A stretch of 24,670 nucleotides of DNA, taken from assembly GCF_003992255.1 (NCBI RefSeq), contig NZ_RQVA01000021.1:1-24670 (forward strand), read 5' to 3'. The position numbers were made by a program, and so were the translations under genes. Below the pieces are notes generated by a model. It worked only from the letters and a program-made list of their open reading frames with translations, was not told where the DNA came from and did no database searches. The DNA comes from F0422 sp003992255. Its GTDB lineage: Bacteria; Bacillota; Negativicutes; Veillonellales; Veillonellaceae. This document shows positions 1-7,497 of the stretch, one piece after another (position 1 is the stretch's first letter; the number at the start of each line of letters is the position of its first letter).

Positions 1-14
1 GCCTACTTTTTTGC

Positions 15-60
15 ATAAAAAAATATACCTTGGGGGGATGGCTTTTGCTGTCCCCCCAAG
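15..60 (-). terminator. GC-rich hairpin, probable intrinsic terminator
   Basis: A 10-bp perfect stem (29-38 with 51-60, six G:C pairs in a row) closes a 12-nt loop. On the minus strand the hairpin is followed by an A/T tract that is mostly T. On the plus strand there is no T run after it. It lies just beyond the terminator of the small RNA at 76-104, so it may be a back-up terminator or may end a transcript not otherwise visible here. Confidence 0.5.
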
Positions 61-75
61 ATATATTATAGAGCC

Positions 76-104
76 AAAAAAAGCACTCTATTAAATAGAG
101 TGCT
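76..104 (-). terminator. Intrinsic terminator of the tRNA-like RNA unit
   Basis: A perfect 10-bp stem (82-91 with 95-104) with a 3-nt loop is followed on the minus strand by seven T (82 down to 76). It sits 5 nt after the tRNA-like 3' end, as expected for a one-gene RNA transcription unit. Confidence 0.85.
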
Positions 105-188
105 AAAAGTCGCTGTATGCGGATTCGAACCGCATCTTTATAACAATATGTTATCGTCGTGCCAGTAGACCAACAGCTATTTTTCTTT
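76..188 (-). ncRNA. tRNA-like small RNA (degenerate or non-canonical tRNA)
   Basis: The minus-strand transcript from about 188 to 76 contains a convincing tRNA elbow: a T arm with 5-bp stem and loop TTCGAAT (about 118-134), and a D loop with A14-, GG- and A21-like positions (about 153-170). The ends hold a 5-bp acceptor-like pairing GCTGT/ACAGC, flanked by mismatches. The anticodon arm is abnormal: ATAAC pairs with GTTAT around a loop of only 5 nt (ATATT), two short of the required 7 and without a usable U33, so no anticodon can be assigned. No CCA is encoded. A promoter and terminator frame it tightly, so it is probably expressed. It could be a decayed tRNA or a tRNA-like regulatory RNA. It lies about 70 bp from the old end of the CRISPR array. 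Confidence 0.6.
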
Positions 189-193
189 ATTCT

Positions 194-222
194 ATTATCC
201 CATAGTTTTAAAACCTTTACAA
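194..222 (-). promoter_or_regulatory. Promoter of the tRNA-like RNA
   Basis: On the minus strand, TTGTAA (222-217) and GATAAT (199-194) are separated by exactly 17 nt. The predicted start near 187 leaves a leader of about 10 nt before the tRNA-like body, typical of a tRNA gene. Confidence 0.7.
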
Positions 223-257
223 CTATAGTTTATTTTCGTAGAGGACTCCCTCCCCTC

Positions 258-1085
258 GTTCGGGACATTTACAGAATCACACCACTCTCAAACTATTGAT
301 ACAGCAACCATACGATGAAAAGGGTTTGAGACATTTACAGAATCACACTACTCTCAAACTATTGATACAGTAACCATACGATGAAAAGGGTTTGAGACAT
401 TTACAGAATCACACTACTCTCAAACTAAGGCATCCTCCAAAACCCTACGATATCTGTTTGAGACATTTGCAGAATCACACTACTCTCAAACGCTGATCAT
501 GCTCGTAAGATTGAGCGTCGCGTTTGAGACATTTGCAGAATCACACTATTCTCAAACATGTGGAGGTATACAATGAAACTCATACAAGTTTGAGACATTT
601 GCAGAATCACACTATTCTCAAACAATGCTAGAGGTAGCTCTTCAAAATAATAAGTTTGAGACATTTGCAGAATCACACTATTCTCAAACAACAGCGGGAC
701 CTAGTAAGAGGCCGATATTGTTTGAGACATTTGCAGAATCACACTATTCTCAAACGTACGTCTTCCGTCTCACCTACGGCATCCTGTTTGAGACATTTGC
801 AGAATCACACTATTCTCAAACTGTCATATAGAAATGGACAAAGATGCTTGTGTTTGAGACATTTGCAGAATCACACTATTCTCAAACAATGTATTCATGG
901 GATACGAAAAGATGTTAGTTTGAGACATTTGCAGAATCACACTATTCTCAAACCATTTACCTAACGCATATCGCATTGCTTCCGTTTGAGACATTTGCAG
1001 AATCACACTATTCTCAAACCCCGAGGAAAGACTTTCGGAGTACGAAAAAGTTTGAGGCATTTGCAGAATCACACTATTCTCAAAC
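258..1085 (-). CRISPR. Type II-A CRISPR array, 13 repeats and 12 spacers
   Basis: Thirteen 36-nt repeats start at 258, 324, 390, 456, 522, 588, 654, 720, 786, 852, 918, 984 and 1050. All 12 spacers are exactly 30 nt. Each typical repeat carries 8-nt terminal inverted repeats (gtttgaga / tctcaaac on the plus strand). The crRNA strand is minus, because the tracrRNA at 7307-7431 has the plus-strand repeat sequence as its anti-repeat. Repeat variants are ordered. The repeat at 258 has three extra differences. Those at 258-390 read 'tttac..ctact' on the plus strand, the one at 456 'tttgc..ctact', those at 522-984 'tttgc..ctatt', and the one at 1050 has a private A-to-G at its position 8. The diverged repeat at 258 marks the distal end, and the leader is at 1086-1151. 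Spacers 294-323 and 360-389 are near-identical. Confidence 0.97.
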
Positions 1086-1160
1086 CCCAAATACGAGTTC
1101 AGGGTTCCAAAGCTTGTCCAGTCACCACCAAGTGTAATTCCATAAATCCCTTTATATCAA
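1086..1160 (-). promoter_or_regulatory. CRISPR leader with probable pre-crRNA promoter
   Basis: Only 66 nt separate the csn2 stop codon from the first repeat. On the minus strand TTGATA (1160-1155) abuts and precedes the csn2 stop, and TACACT (1136-1131) follows after an 18-nt gap. The predicted start is near 1124, giving about 38 nt of leader RNA. This matches type II-A loci, where the leader lies between csn2 and the newest repeat. The promoter call rests on sequence similarity only. Confidence 0.5.
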
Positions 1161-1826
1161 ACAAAAGTCACTATCTAAAGTATACCCATTAATTAGAGAT
1201 TTATCAATATCCTTCATAACTTGTGAAGTAGAAGAAATACATAAGACACAAAGTTGTTTTGCTAAAATGGTTTTAAAAAATAAGTCCAGCTCCTCTAAGT
1301 CCAAATACATTTCTATGTTAGCAATGACAAACAGATCTGGTTTCAATAATTCATTGACAATATCCATATAATCGAGTAATCGATCAACAGCATCTTTATC
1401 TGTTTCATGGACTTTGAAAGCTCCTAACTTAATAATATCTGTAGCCACAATCTCTTCTTTATGCTCTATATCAATAAATGAAGACAACTCAAGAGTGTAA
1501 AAGAATTGATGTAGCTTTGTCACTATATCATGTAACTCTTCTATCATTAAATTACTTTCTTTTAAAAGGTTAGTATTCAACTTAGTTAGAATAGATTTAC
1601 TATTTACATCAACTTGTATTGGGTTCATTATCATATGAATTTCTTTATCTATAGCTTCTCCTTTTGCATTTACATTATAAATCCAAGGACCTTCCTCTCC
1701 ATGACATTGATCATACAACTGTAAGAGCATATGACGAAATAAGCTATGCTTTTCAATGCATAGATAATTAATTTTTTGGACATTCAGATCAACTTCAATG
1801 GTTGAATCCTGATAAAAAAGTTTCAT
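1152..1826 (-). CDS. csn2: Csn2, type II-A CRISPR adaptation protein
   Basis: A 224-residue protein, the usual size of short-form Csn2. In this family a homotetrameric ring binds double-stranded DNA ends with calcium and works with Cas1, Cas2 and Cas9 in acquiring new spacers. I recognise it from its N-terminal part (MKLFYQDSTIEVDL..), its position after cas2 and its size; it has no simple catalytic motif. The ATG overlaps the cas2 stop by 4 nt, so translation is probably coupled. The gene is very AT-rich (about 22% G+C by hand count over 1561-1620), poorer than the housekeeping genes here. Its presence assigns the locus to subtype II-A. The last codons overlap a candidate promoter for the array. 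Confidence 0.9.
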   Translation of the reverse strand: MKLFYQDSTIEVDLNVQKINYLCIEKHSLFRHMLLQLYDQCHGEEGPWIYNVNAKGEAIDKEIHMIMNPIQVDVNSKSILTKLNTNLLKESNLMIEELHDIVTKLHQFFYTLELSSFIDIEHKEEIVATDIIKLGAFKVHETDKDAVDRLLDYMDIVNELLKPDLFVIANIEMYLDLEELDLFFKTILAKQLCVLCISSTSQVMKDIDKSLINGYTLDSDFCLI

Positions 1827-2143
1827 AGAACAATCACTCTTTCTGTAGTATCTAAAATTTCAGACTGTATGTCTCCTGTTAATATTTCCATTTTAGAATA
1901 TTGTTTTTCTGTCACTGTTAATAAACAAATATGTCCATCTACTGGTTTATGTTCACGCACTTGCTTTACCAATAAATTCACGCTCGTTGTATTTAAAACT
2001 AATTTAACATATACCGATTCTTGGAGCATGATAAATCCATTCACTAATAAAAACTTTCGAAAATCACGATACGCCTTTTTATGTATGGACGTATCAGTCG
2101 GCAAATCAAACATTACTAATACTCTCATAAATCTATAGCTCAT
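1823..2143 (-). CDS. cas2: Cas2, CRISPR adaptation endoribonuclease-fold protein
   Basis: A 106-residue protein with the Cas2 signature MRVLVMFDLPTDT at residues 6-18, where D13 is the conserved acidic residue at the end of the first beta strand. Cas2 forms the dimer that bridges two Cas1 dimers in the spacer integration complex. The start overlaps the end of cas1 by 11 nt and the stop overlaps csn2 by 4 nt, so the adaptation genes form one tightly coupled unit. Starting at M6 is possible, but the residues before it (MSYRF) are typical of type II-A Cas2 proteins and I keep the longer form. Confidence 0.93.
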   Translation of the reverse strand: MSYRFMRVLVMFDLPTDTSIHKKAYRDFRKFLLVNGFIMLQESVYVKLVLNTTSVNLLVKQVREHKPVDGHICLLTVTEKQYSKMEILTGDIQSEILDTTERVIVL

Positions 2144-3011
2144 AATTAATAAACCTAATTAAATCAGGATCCCTGTACGTTAAGGCATCTAACACACTCT
2201 TACAATACATTCCTATAGCATCTTTCAAAATAAAAGTTGTTCCATCTACTTCCACATCCAAAGACAACAGTTCGATCAAACTATATTTTTCTTCTCTACC
2301 AAATTTTTGTAATTGGGAACTAACGACTTGATTATCTACAAATACACGTAGTACTTCCACCAAATCCGACCCTAAATTATATTGATTAAATTGATTTCGA
2401 TGATTAATTCCTAATTGCGTGATATAGCCATTTTTGACAATTTCACGATTAACCGCAGAAAGAAATATACTATAGCCATAATCTAATCCTGCATTGATTG
2501 GATTTTCTTGCTCTCTCGTGAAAGTATTTCCAAATAGGCTATTAAAGTATACCTTTGCTGCATGTCCTTCTCTCTGAGTTATATCATTGAACTGAATCTC
2601 TTTCCTATACGTATCGAGCATCATACTACCTTCATGATGATCAAATTTTTCAAGCACTCGTGCTTGATTATGTATTTTTTCAGCTATTATGTAACTCCAA
2701 ATAATTCCTTTTATATCAGAATCCCACTCTGCTTGCGATCGGCATCGTTTACTTGTATTATGGCATCCATATAAAGGCATAACCTCACTACTAGGGTTTC
2801 TCTTCTCATCACAGAATATAATTTTTACTTTAGCTTTAATTAATGCATTGAGCAGAACGGCAGTTAAACTTACCGCTGTAGACTCAATAATAACCATGTA
2901 TATTTCATCAATAAACACTTTCTTTACATCGAATCCCTGCCGAACAATCATATAATTCATTTTAAAATCAAGTTTAGATTGCTTAGTTATAACTACCGTT
3001 CGCCAACTCAT
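2133..3011 (-). CDS. cas1: Cas1, CRISPR spacer integrase (type II)
   Basis: A 292-residue Cas1, the metal-dependent integrase that inserts prespacers at the leader-repeat junction. The expected catalytic triad is visible: E148 (in QREGHAAKVYF), H204 (in GINHR) and E219 (in SDLVEV). The N-terminal beta domain (about 1-90) and alpha-helical catalytic domain are full length. It starts 8 nt after the cas9 stop, and its Shine-Dalgarno (TAGGAG) overlaps that stop codon, so it should be read from the cas9 transcript. No frameshift or missing key residue was seen; the adaptation module looks intact. Confidence 0.95.
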   Translation of the reverse strand: MSWRTVVITKQSKLDFKMNYMIVRQGFDVKKVFIDEIYMVIIESTAVSLTAVLLNALIKAKVKIIFCDEKRNPSSEVMPLYGCHNTSKRCRSQAEWDSDIKGIIWSYIIAEKIHNQARVLEKFDHHEGSMMLDTYRKEIQFNDITQREGHAAKVYFNSLFGNTFTREQENPINAGLDYGYSIFLSAVNREIVKNGYITQLGINHRNQFNQYNLGSDLVEVLRVFVDNQVVSSQLQKFGREEKYSLIELLSLDVEVDGTTFILKDAIGMYCKSVLDALTYRDPDLIRFINYEL

Positions 3012-3019
3012 AGCTTCTC

Positions 3020-6000
3020 CTATTTTATTTTAATTTCATTTTCGTATAAACCTGTGATAGATGTTGTAATGACACTAAAGTTTTCAGTATTAGATACATT
3101 AATACCTACTGTAGATCTTGAACTAGTCATTCCAATTTTACCTAAATCTCGCTTCGTTTTAAAATTTGTTAATACATTTAATAATTCTAGCAATACATTA
3201 GCTTGTTCCTCTAGTGATAAGTTTATGAATGCATCAAATCCAATAGTCCGGAACGCTTCTAATTTATTTCCTTTCATTTTAGCAAATAAAGGAGTCTTCA
3301 ACTTTGTTAATAATGATTGATATAAAGAAATATTTTGATCTTTAGTAACTATTATTTCATTATCTCCATATGATGTTTTTATATCTTCAATACGGAAAGT
3401 TTTTGGATTTTCCACTTTTTGGAATGCAACTTTTTCCAATAATTTAATATATACACATGATGTAAGATCCAGAACTACATCAATGGCACTATCTAGACAA
3501 ACATTTGCTCCTGTTTTCCCTCCCATAAAATAAGTAAACCCATTAACATTTACCTTACTTCCAATATATAGTCCTTTATACAGTATTTGAATATCTGCAA
3601 TAGATGAAGGTTCTTTGCAAGTACTTAAATACACTTCTTGTATAGCGTTTTTGATATCATTTCTTTTAGATACATATAATGGAAGCGAAAAAATTTCAAT
3701 TCGTGATTTATCAGATGTATCTGTAATTTTCAAAATAACATATTCAGCAATAGTCATTTTTGTCCTTCCACCATATTTTTCCACATCACTTAAATGCACA
3801 TCTGATGATTTCAACGGCAAGTACACGCCTTTCTTGGCTACTCCTTTTTTGTACACCGTCTCATCAGATAGTCCACCTTTTTGCGGTACTGCTCGCTGTG
3901 TTACTCGAACATCATTGCTCCGCATCATAGTTTTTACAGTTTCCATACTTGCATCTGAATCCCAAATGATTGTATTTTTATCCTCGGTGGAGCGAATGTT
4001 CTTTTCAAACATTTTCGTCAAATTATAGGTTCGCTGCGTGCCATTTTGTTTAGCAAAGAAAAAGAAATTTTTTGTGAACTTTTCATGATATACATTGCCC
4101 ACTACAATATTTAGGTATGCATCCTTTGCGTGATGATGATGATTGATGGACCGCACTTTTATAAAGCCAAAATCTCTTCTAAAATCAGAGACATTTTCTG
4201 CTTTAGAAAATACTATATCTGTATCTGGATACAATTGACGTAATAATGTTGTTACAGCCTTAATAGACTGATTCGTAGATACTAACTGCCGATTTATAAA
4301 TTGATTTAATTCATCATCCGTTAACGGCTCTACCCGTACTAAGCGATCGTATTTCTTTTCCGAGATAAATCCACGGTCCCACAATAATTTCCAAAACCCT
4401 TTTTGTTTCGCCTGAATCGGTGCAGCAATTGGGAACCGATCTGTTTTCTCCGCATTCAATTGTTTTTCTACCAATACGATATTATGCCAACTGTCATCTT
4501 TCGTTAAGCTCCGTGGATAAATATGATCGATATCATACTTGTCGGTAAACAATTCATGAATGTCAATTCTACGACCAGAATACATGCACCGCCCCATTTG
4601 TGTAAAATAAAGATATAATTTTTTACTATTCAAGGCAGAATCTTCTTTAGATTCCAACTCTTGTTGTAAAGCATGTACATCTTCATCCTTAATTTGTTTA
4701 TATAACTCAACTAACAAAGCTTTTCTAGACTGAGTTCGCTTTTTATCTGCTTTATTTGTACGAGCTACTTCCACAAATATTTTCTTTGGTAGTTCTTTGT
4801 GGATAGATACAAGCTCATCAAGAATACGCAATGTTTGCCATACACTTCGTTTTACCATTGGAGATAAGGACAAGTCTTCTAGCATTTCAAAGGCGGTTTT
4901 CTCTTTTGCACCTAATACATGAGTCACGTATTCTTGTACGACATCAATAAATGAGTAGGAAGAACTTAATAACTGCATCAAGTTTTCATTGCCTTTACGC
5001 ATATGTTCAATAATAGTGCCCGCTTCCGCATCATCATCGTTCTTTTTCATGCCCCAAATTTCAGACAAGAATTTTCTAGATAATCGTCCCCAACCGGTAT
5101 AAGTAAGTTTACTCAATTTATTAACTTGTTCTACCGTTAATCGTTCTCCATAATAGTTTTTTAATACCTGCCGTAACATATCTTTACTTTCACCAAAAAT
5201 AGTAATATAGCGAATGATATCTTCTGCCATCGTATGGTCAAAGTCTTCACCCAGAATACGAGCCATATCTCTGTGAGATGTTAATTTCGTAGCAATTTGT
5301 TGATCCATACCTGTTATAATCGGCGATTGGGACACATAGTTATTATCTAGTAGATATTTTGCTACCACTTTTTTTGTAGCTGTTTTACTATCTTGCAAAG
5401 ACATGAAGTGGTCTCTAATAAATGCGTGTTTCACATCGGTTGGCAATGGTTTATCATTAATACGAATATTGTTTAATTCATTTAGTAATGAGAACTCTGC
5501 ATAGAGCAATGAATATTTAGGCAATACATCTTGGTCAATTAAATAGGTACATTTGTTAGTCAAGTTTTCAATAAATTTAACTGCCGATGCATGGACATCA
5601 ATTTTTTGTTCAAAGTTCCACGGTAATACTTGGCCCGCTTCTTTACGGACAACCCATGCGTACCCACCATTTTCAATAGAATGTGCTGGATTTAATGGTC
5701 CCACATAATAGGGGATTCTAAATTCTAAGATAGAAATAATTTTGTCTGCCACAGTCAATCCATCTTCTACTTCATTTAAAAATGGAAAGTTCACCTTTGC
5801 TTTGTCTATAATACGCACCAATTCTTCTTTGTGTAATTGATAAGGTACTACTCCATTTTTACTAATTCGTTGAAGTGGTAAAAACACACCTTCTTCTATT
5901 TTTTGTAATACTGCGGCTGTATCTTCTGTTGGTGGTAATCCAGATACTACTTTTTTCACATATTTGAAAAAGTCTTCTTCTGTTGTTGACGTATTACCAT

Positions 6001-7150
6001 GAATCCCCTGTTTAATATATTTTACATAATTGCATCCTTTATCCTCATCTTTGACAAACATATCAATATATTTATCTCTATCTAATCGGAATACTCTTTT
6101 CAGCAATTCTAAGTCTTCTTTATGCTGCTCATAGGATTCTATTTTCGCCTCTGAAAGTGATTGCCCTGGTTTTATGATAGAACTAATAACAATAATATCA
6201 TGTAACATTTTGCACTGATCCACCATAGCAAATCTGTCGCCCCATACTTCTAGATAGGCATCTCTCACATCATCATAAATGATCTTACTAAAACAAATAT
6301 CTTTAAACTCTTTATCATCAGGTGCGGCGATATCCACATCTTCTTCTGTAAACAAATCTAGTAAATTTGACTTCAATCCAACAATAAGATTACCCCATGC
6401 TTTTAACCGTTTTTTATCGATACTAGACAATTTTTTCCCATTAGCAATGATAGGTTCTAACTGTTTTACTGTATCACTACGTCCTACACTTCTATCTAAT
6501 AATAGAGAGACTACAGAACTAAGTACATTATCATTAACAATATATCCACCAAATCCTAATTCTCCTAACGTAGCTTGTACTACTTCATTAATTTCTCCAT
6601 CAACAGAAAATTCTTTTTTACCATATAAAAAGTTTCCTCTATTTTTTAAAATATGATGAATAGCCAAAAATAACAAGCGTACATCTTTTGTACCTTCAGT
6701 CATCAAGTGATAACGCAAATGGTAAATAGTCGGAAACGCCTTATAGTAGTCCACATCTGTATAATGGTCATCTATGAATAAAGTGTATTTTACTGGATTT
6801 GTCTTATCTTCTATATGATATTTTGATTCATGAAGACGCATGAAAAATGTTTCATCTACAGCATTGATTTCTTTAGCAAACAATGATTCTAATAAAAGCA
6901 ATCGAAACTTACGGCGTTGTAAACGGCGACGACCAGACCGTTTCATACGAGTATCTACCGCTGTTAAGGCTTCTGTAAATAGTCTGGATCCCCACATTTT
7001 ATGAGATTTGAATTTCAATAATTCATACTTCTCATTGGTAGCAGCCCAACCCACAGAGTTTGTACCAATGTCAAAACCGATATAATAATTCCCCTGTTTT
7101 AAACCCTTGTGTTTACAAATCTGATCCTTGTGTTTGTCAAAATCACTCAT
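3020..7150 (-). CDS. cas9: Cas9 RNA-guided endonuclease, type II-A
   Basis: A 1376-residue Cas9, the size typical of subtype II-A. Both nuclease sites are intact. RuvC-I has D27 in IGFDIGTNSVGW, RuvC-II has E794 in IFVEVART, and RuvC-III has H1007 and D1010 in HHHHAKDAYLN. The HNH domain has D875-H876 in YDIDHIYPRS and N899. The arginine-rich bridge helix spans about residues 67-83 (TRMKRSGRRRLQRRKFR). The REC lobe fills about 90-770 and the PAM-interacting region follows about residue 1110. There is a 20-residue extension before RuvC-I compared with many Cas9s. The ATG has a purine-rich Shine-Dalgarno (GGGAG). Base composition shifts within the gene: the 3' part (3020-3780) is far more AT-rich than the HNH/RuvC part. 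No frameshift was seen, so the enzyme should be active. Confidence 0.97.
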   Translation of the reverse strand: MSDFDKHKDQICKHKGLKQGNYYIGFDIGTNSVGWAATNEKYELLKFKSHKMWGSRLFTEALTAVDTRMKRSGRRRLQRRKFRLLLLESLFAKEINAVDETFFMRLHESKYHIEDKTNPVKYTLFIDDHYTDVDYYKAFPTIYHLRYHLMTEGTKDVRLLFLAIHHILKNRGNFLYGKKEFSVDGEINEVVQATLGELGFGGYIVNDNVLSSVVSLLLDRSVGRSDTVKQLEPIIANGKKLSSIDKKRLKAWGNLIVGLKSNLLDLFTEEDVDIAAPDDKEFKDICFSKIIYDDVRDAYLEVWGDRFAMVDQCKMLHDIIVISSIIKPGQSLSEAKIESYEQHKEDLELLKRVFRLDRDKYIDMFVKDEDKGCNYVKYIKQGIHGNTSTTEEDFFKYVKKVVSGLPPTEDTAAVLQKIEEGVFLPLQRISKNGVVPYQLHKEELVRIIDKAKVNFPFLNEVEDGLTVADKIISILEFRIPYYVGPLNPAHSIENGGYAWVVRKEAGQVLPWNFEQKIDVHASAVKFIENLTNKCTYLIDQDVLPKYSLLYAEFSLLNELNNIRINDKPLPTDVKHAFIRDHFMSLQDSKTATKKVVAKYLLDNNYVSQSPIITGMDQQIATKLTSHRDMARILGEDFDHTMAEDIIRYITIFGESKDMLRQVLKNYYGERLTVEQVNKLSKLTYTGWGRLSRKFLSEIWGMKKNDDDAEAGTIIEHMRKGNENLMQLLSSSYSFIDVVQEYVTHVLGAKEKTAFEMLEDLSLSPMVKRSVWQTLRILDELVSIHKELPKKIFVEVARTNKADKKRTQSRKALLVELYKQIKDEDVHALQQELESKEDSALNSKKLYLYFTQMGRCMYSGRRIDIHELFTDKYDIDHIYPRSLTKDDSWHNIVLVEKQLNAEKTDRFPIAAPIQAKQKGFWKLLWDRGFISEKKYDRLVRVEPLTDDELNQFINRQLVSTNQSIKAVTTLLRQLYPDTDIVFSKAENVSDFRRDFGFIKVRSINHHHHAKDAYLNIVVGNVYHEKFTKNFFFFAKQNGTQRTYNLTKMFEKNIRSTEDKNTIIWDSDASMETVKTMMRSNDVRVTQRAVPQKGGLSDETVYKKGVAKKGVYLPLKSSDVHLSDVEKYGGRTKMTIAEYVILKITDTSDKSRIEIFSLPLYVSKRNDIKNAIQEVYLSTCKEPSSIADIQILYKGLYIGSKVNVNGFTYFMGGKTGANVCLDSAIDVVLDLTSCVYIKLLEKVAFQKVENPKTFRIEDIKTSYGDNEIIVTKDQNISLYQSLLTKLKTPLFAKMKGNKLEAFRTIGFDAFINLSLEEQANVLLELLNVLTNFKTKRDLGKIGMTSSRSTVGINVSNTENFSVITTSITGLYENEIKIK

Positions 7151-7272
7151 TGTACTTCTCCCTTCCCATAAAATATAAACGTATCATACATTGCAAAGGC
7201 AATATCAATGCCTATCTATCAAAATGAATATTACCCTATGTTATTTAATTGTATTATACTACTAAAAAATAC

Positions 7273-7301
7273 TTGACTCTATATCTTTTTTTGTATACAA
7301 T
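7273..7301 (+). promoter_or_regulatory. tracrRNA promoter
   Basis: TTGACT (7273-7278) and TACAAT (7296-7301) are separated by exactly 17 nt on the plus strand. The start is predicted at about 7306-7308. It fires divergently from cas9, whose start codon is at 7150. Confidence 0.8.
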
Positions 7302-7306
7302 AAAAG

Positions 7307-7431
7307 CATCTCAAAGACGTTTGAGACATTTACAGAATCACACTACAAGTTCAAATACGAATTTATTTTCATCGCCCTTGTGGCACCCGCTGTGGGTACT
7401 TAACTCAATTCATCAGGAATTGAGTTTTTTT
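7307..7431 (+). ncRNA. tracrRNA
   Basis: This RNA of about 125 nt has the full type II-A tracrRNA layout. Positions 7319-7346 are identical for 28 nt to the older array repeats on the plus strand, so they are complementary to the crRNA repeat. The anti-repeat then ends as in S. pyogenes: an upper stem of 13 perfect pairs, an AAG bulge opposite GA, and a lower stem TCAAAT pairing with GTTTGA (one G:U). Downstream come a nexus-like segment (about 7355-7374), a hairpin ACCC/GGGT in GGCACCCGCTGTGGGTAC, similar in place and sequence to the S. pyogenes stem loop, and a Rho-independent terminator. Strand, promoter and terminator agree, so I am confident. Confidence 0.93.
7402..7431 (+). terminator. 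tracrRNA terminator hairpin
   Basis: AACTCAATT (7402-7410) pairs perfectly with AATTGAGTT (7418-7426) around a 7-nt loop, and a T run continues to 7431. It is also the last stem loop of the tracrRNA scaffold. Confidence 0.9.
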
Positions 7432-7448
7432 ATGTTTCAAATACAACA

Positions 7449-7486
7449 CAAAAAAGGAACGTTGATTACTATCGATCAACGTTCCT
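7449..7486 (-). terminator. Terminator downstream of the lysC / TVP38-family gene unit
   Basis: A perfect 12-bp stem (7455-7466 with 7475-7486) with an 8-nt loop is followed on the minus strand by six T. It lies 12 nt past the stop of the membrane protein gene, so it ends the lysC unit. It also insulates that unit from the tracrRNA. Confidence 0.88.
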
Positions 7487-7497
7487 CTTCTTTATAA

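Noticed and set aside
1086..1115. A 13th spacer next to the leader
   Set aside because: Thirty bases after the last repeat are not followed by any repeat-like sequence; this is leader.
497..1192. Open frames on both strands across the array, with repeated FENSVILQMSQT or LRHLQNHTILK units
   Set aside because: The repeats are CRISPR repeats: 36-nt repeat plus 30-nt spacer is 66 nt, a multiple of three, so frames stay open by chance. No ribosome sites or protein-like composition.
7151..7248. cas9 promoter
   Set aside because: Several -35/-10 like hexamers occur on the minus strand, but none has both good boxes and 16-18 nt spacing, so I do not place one.
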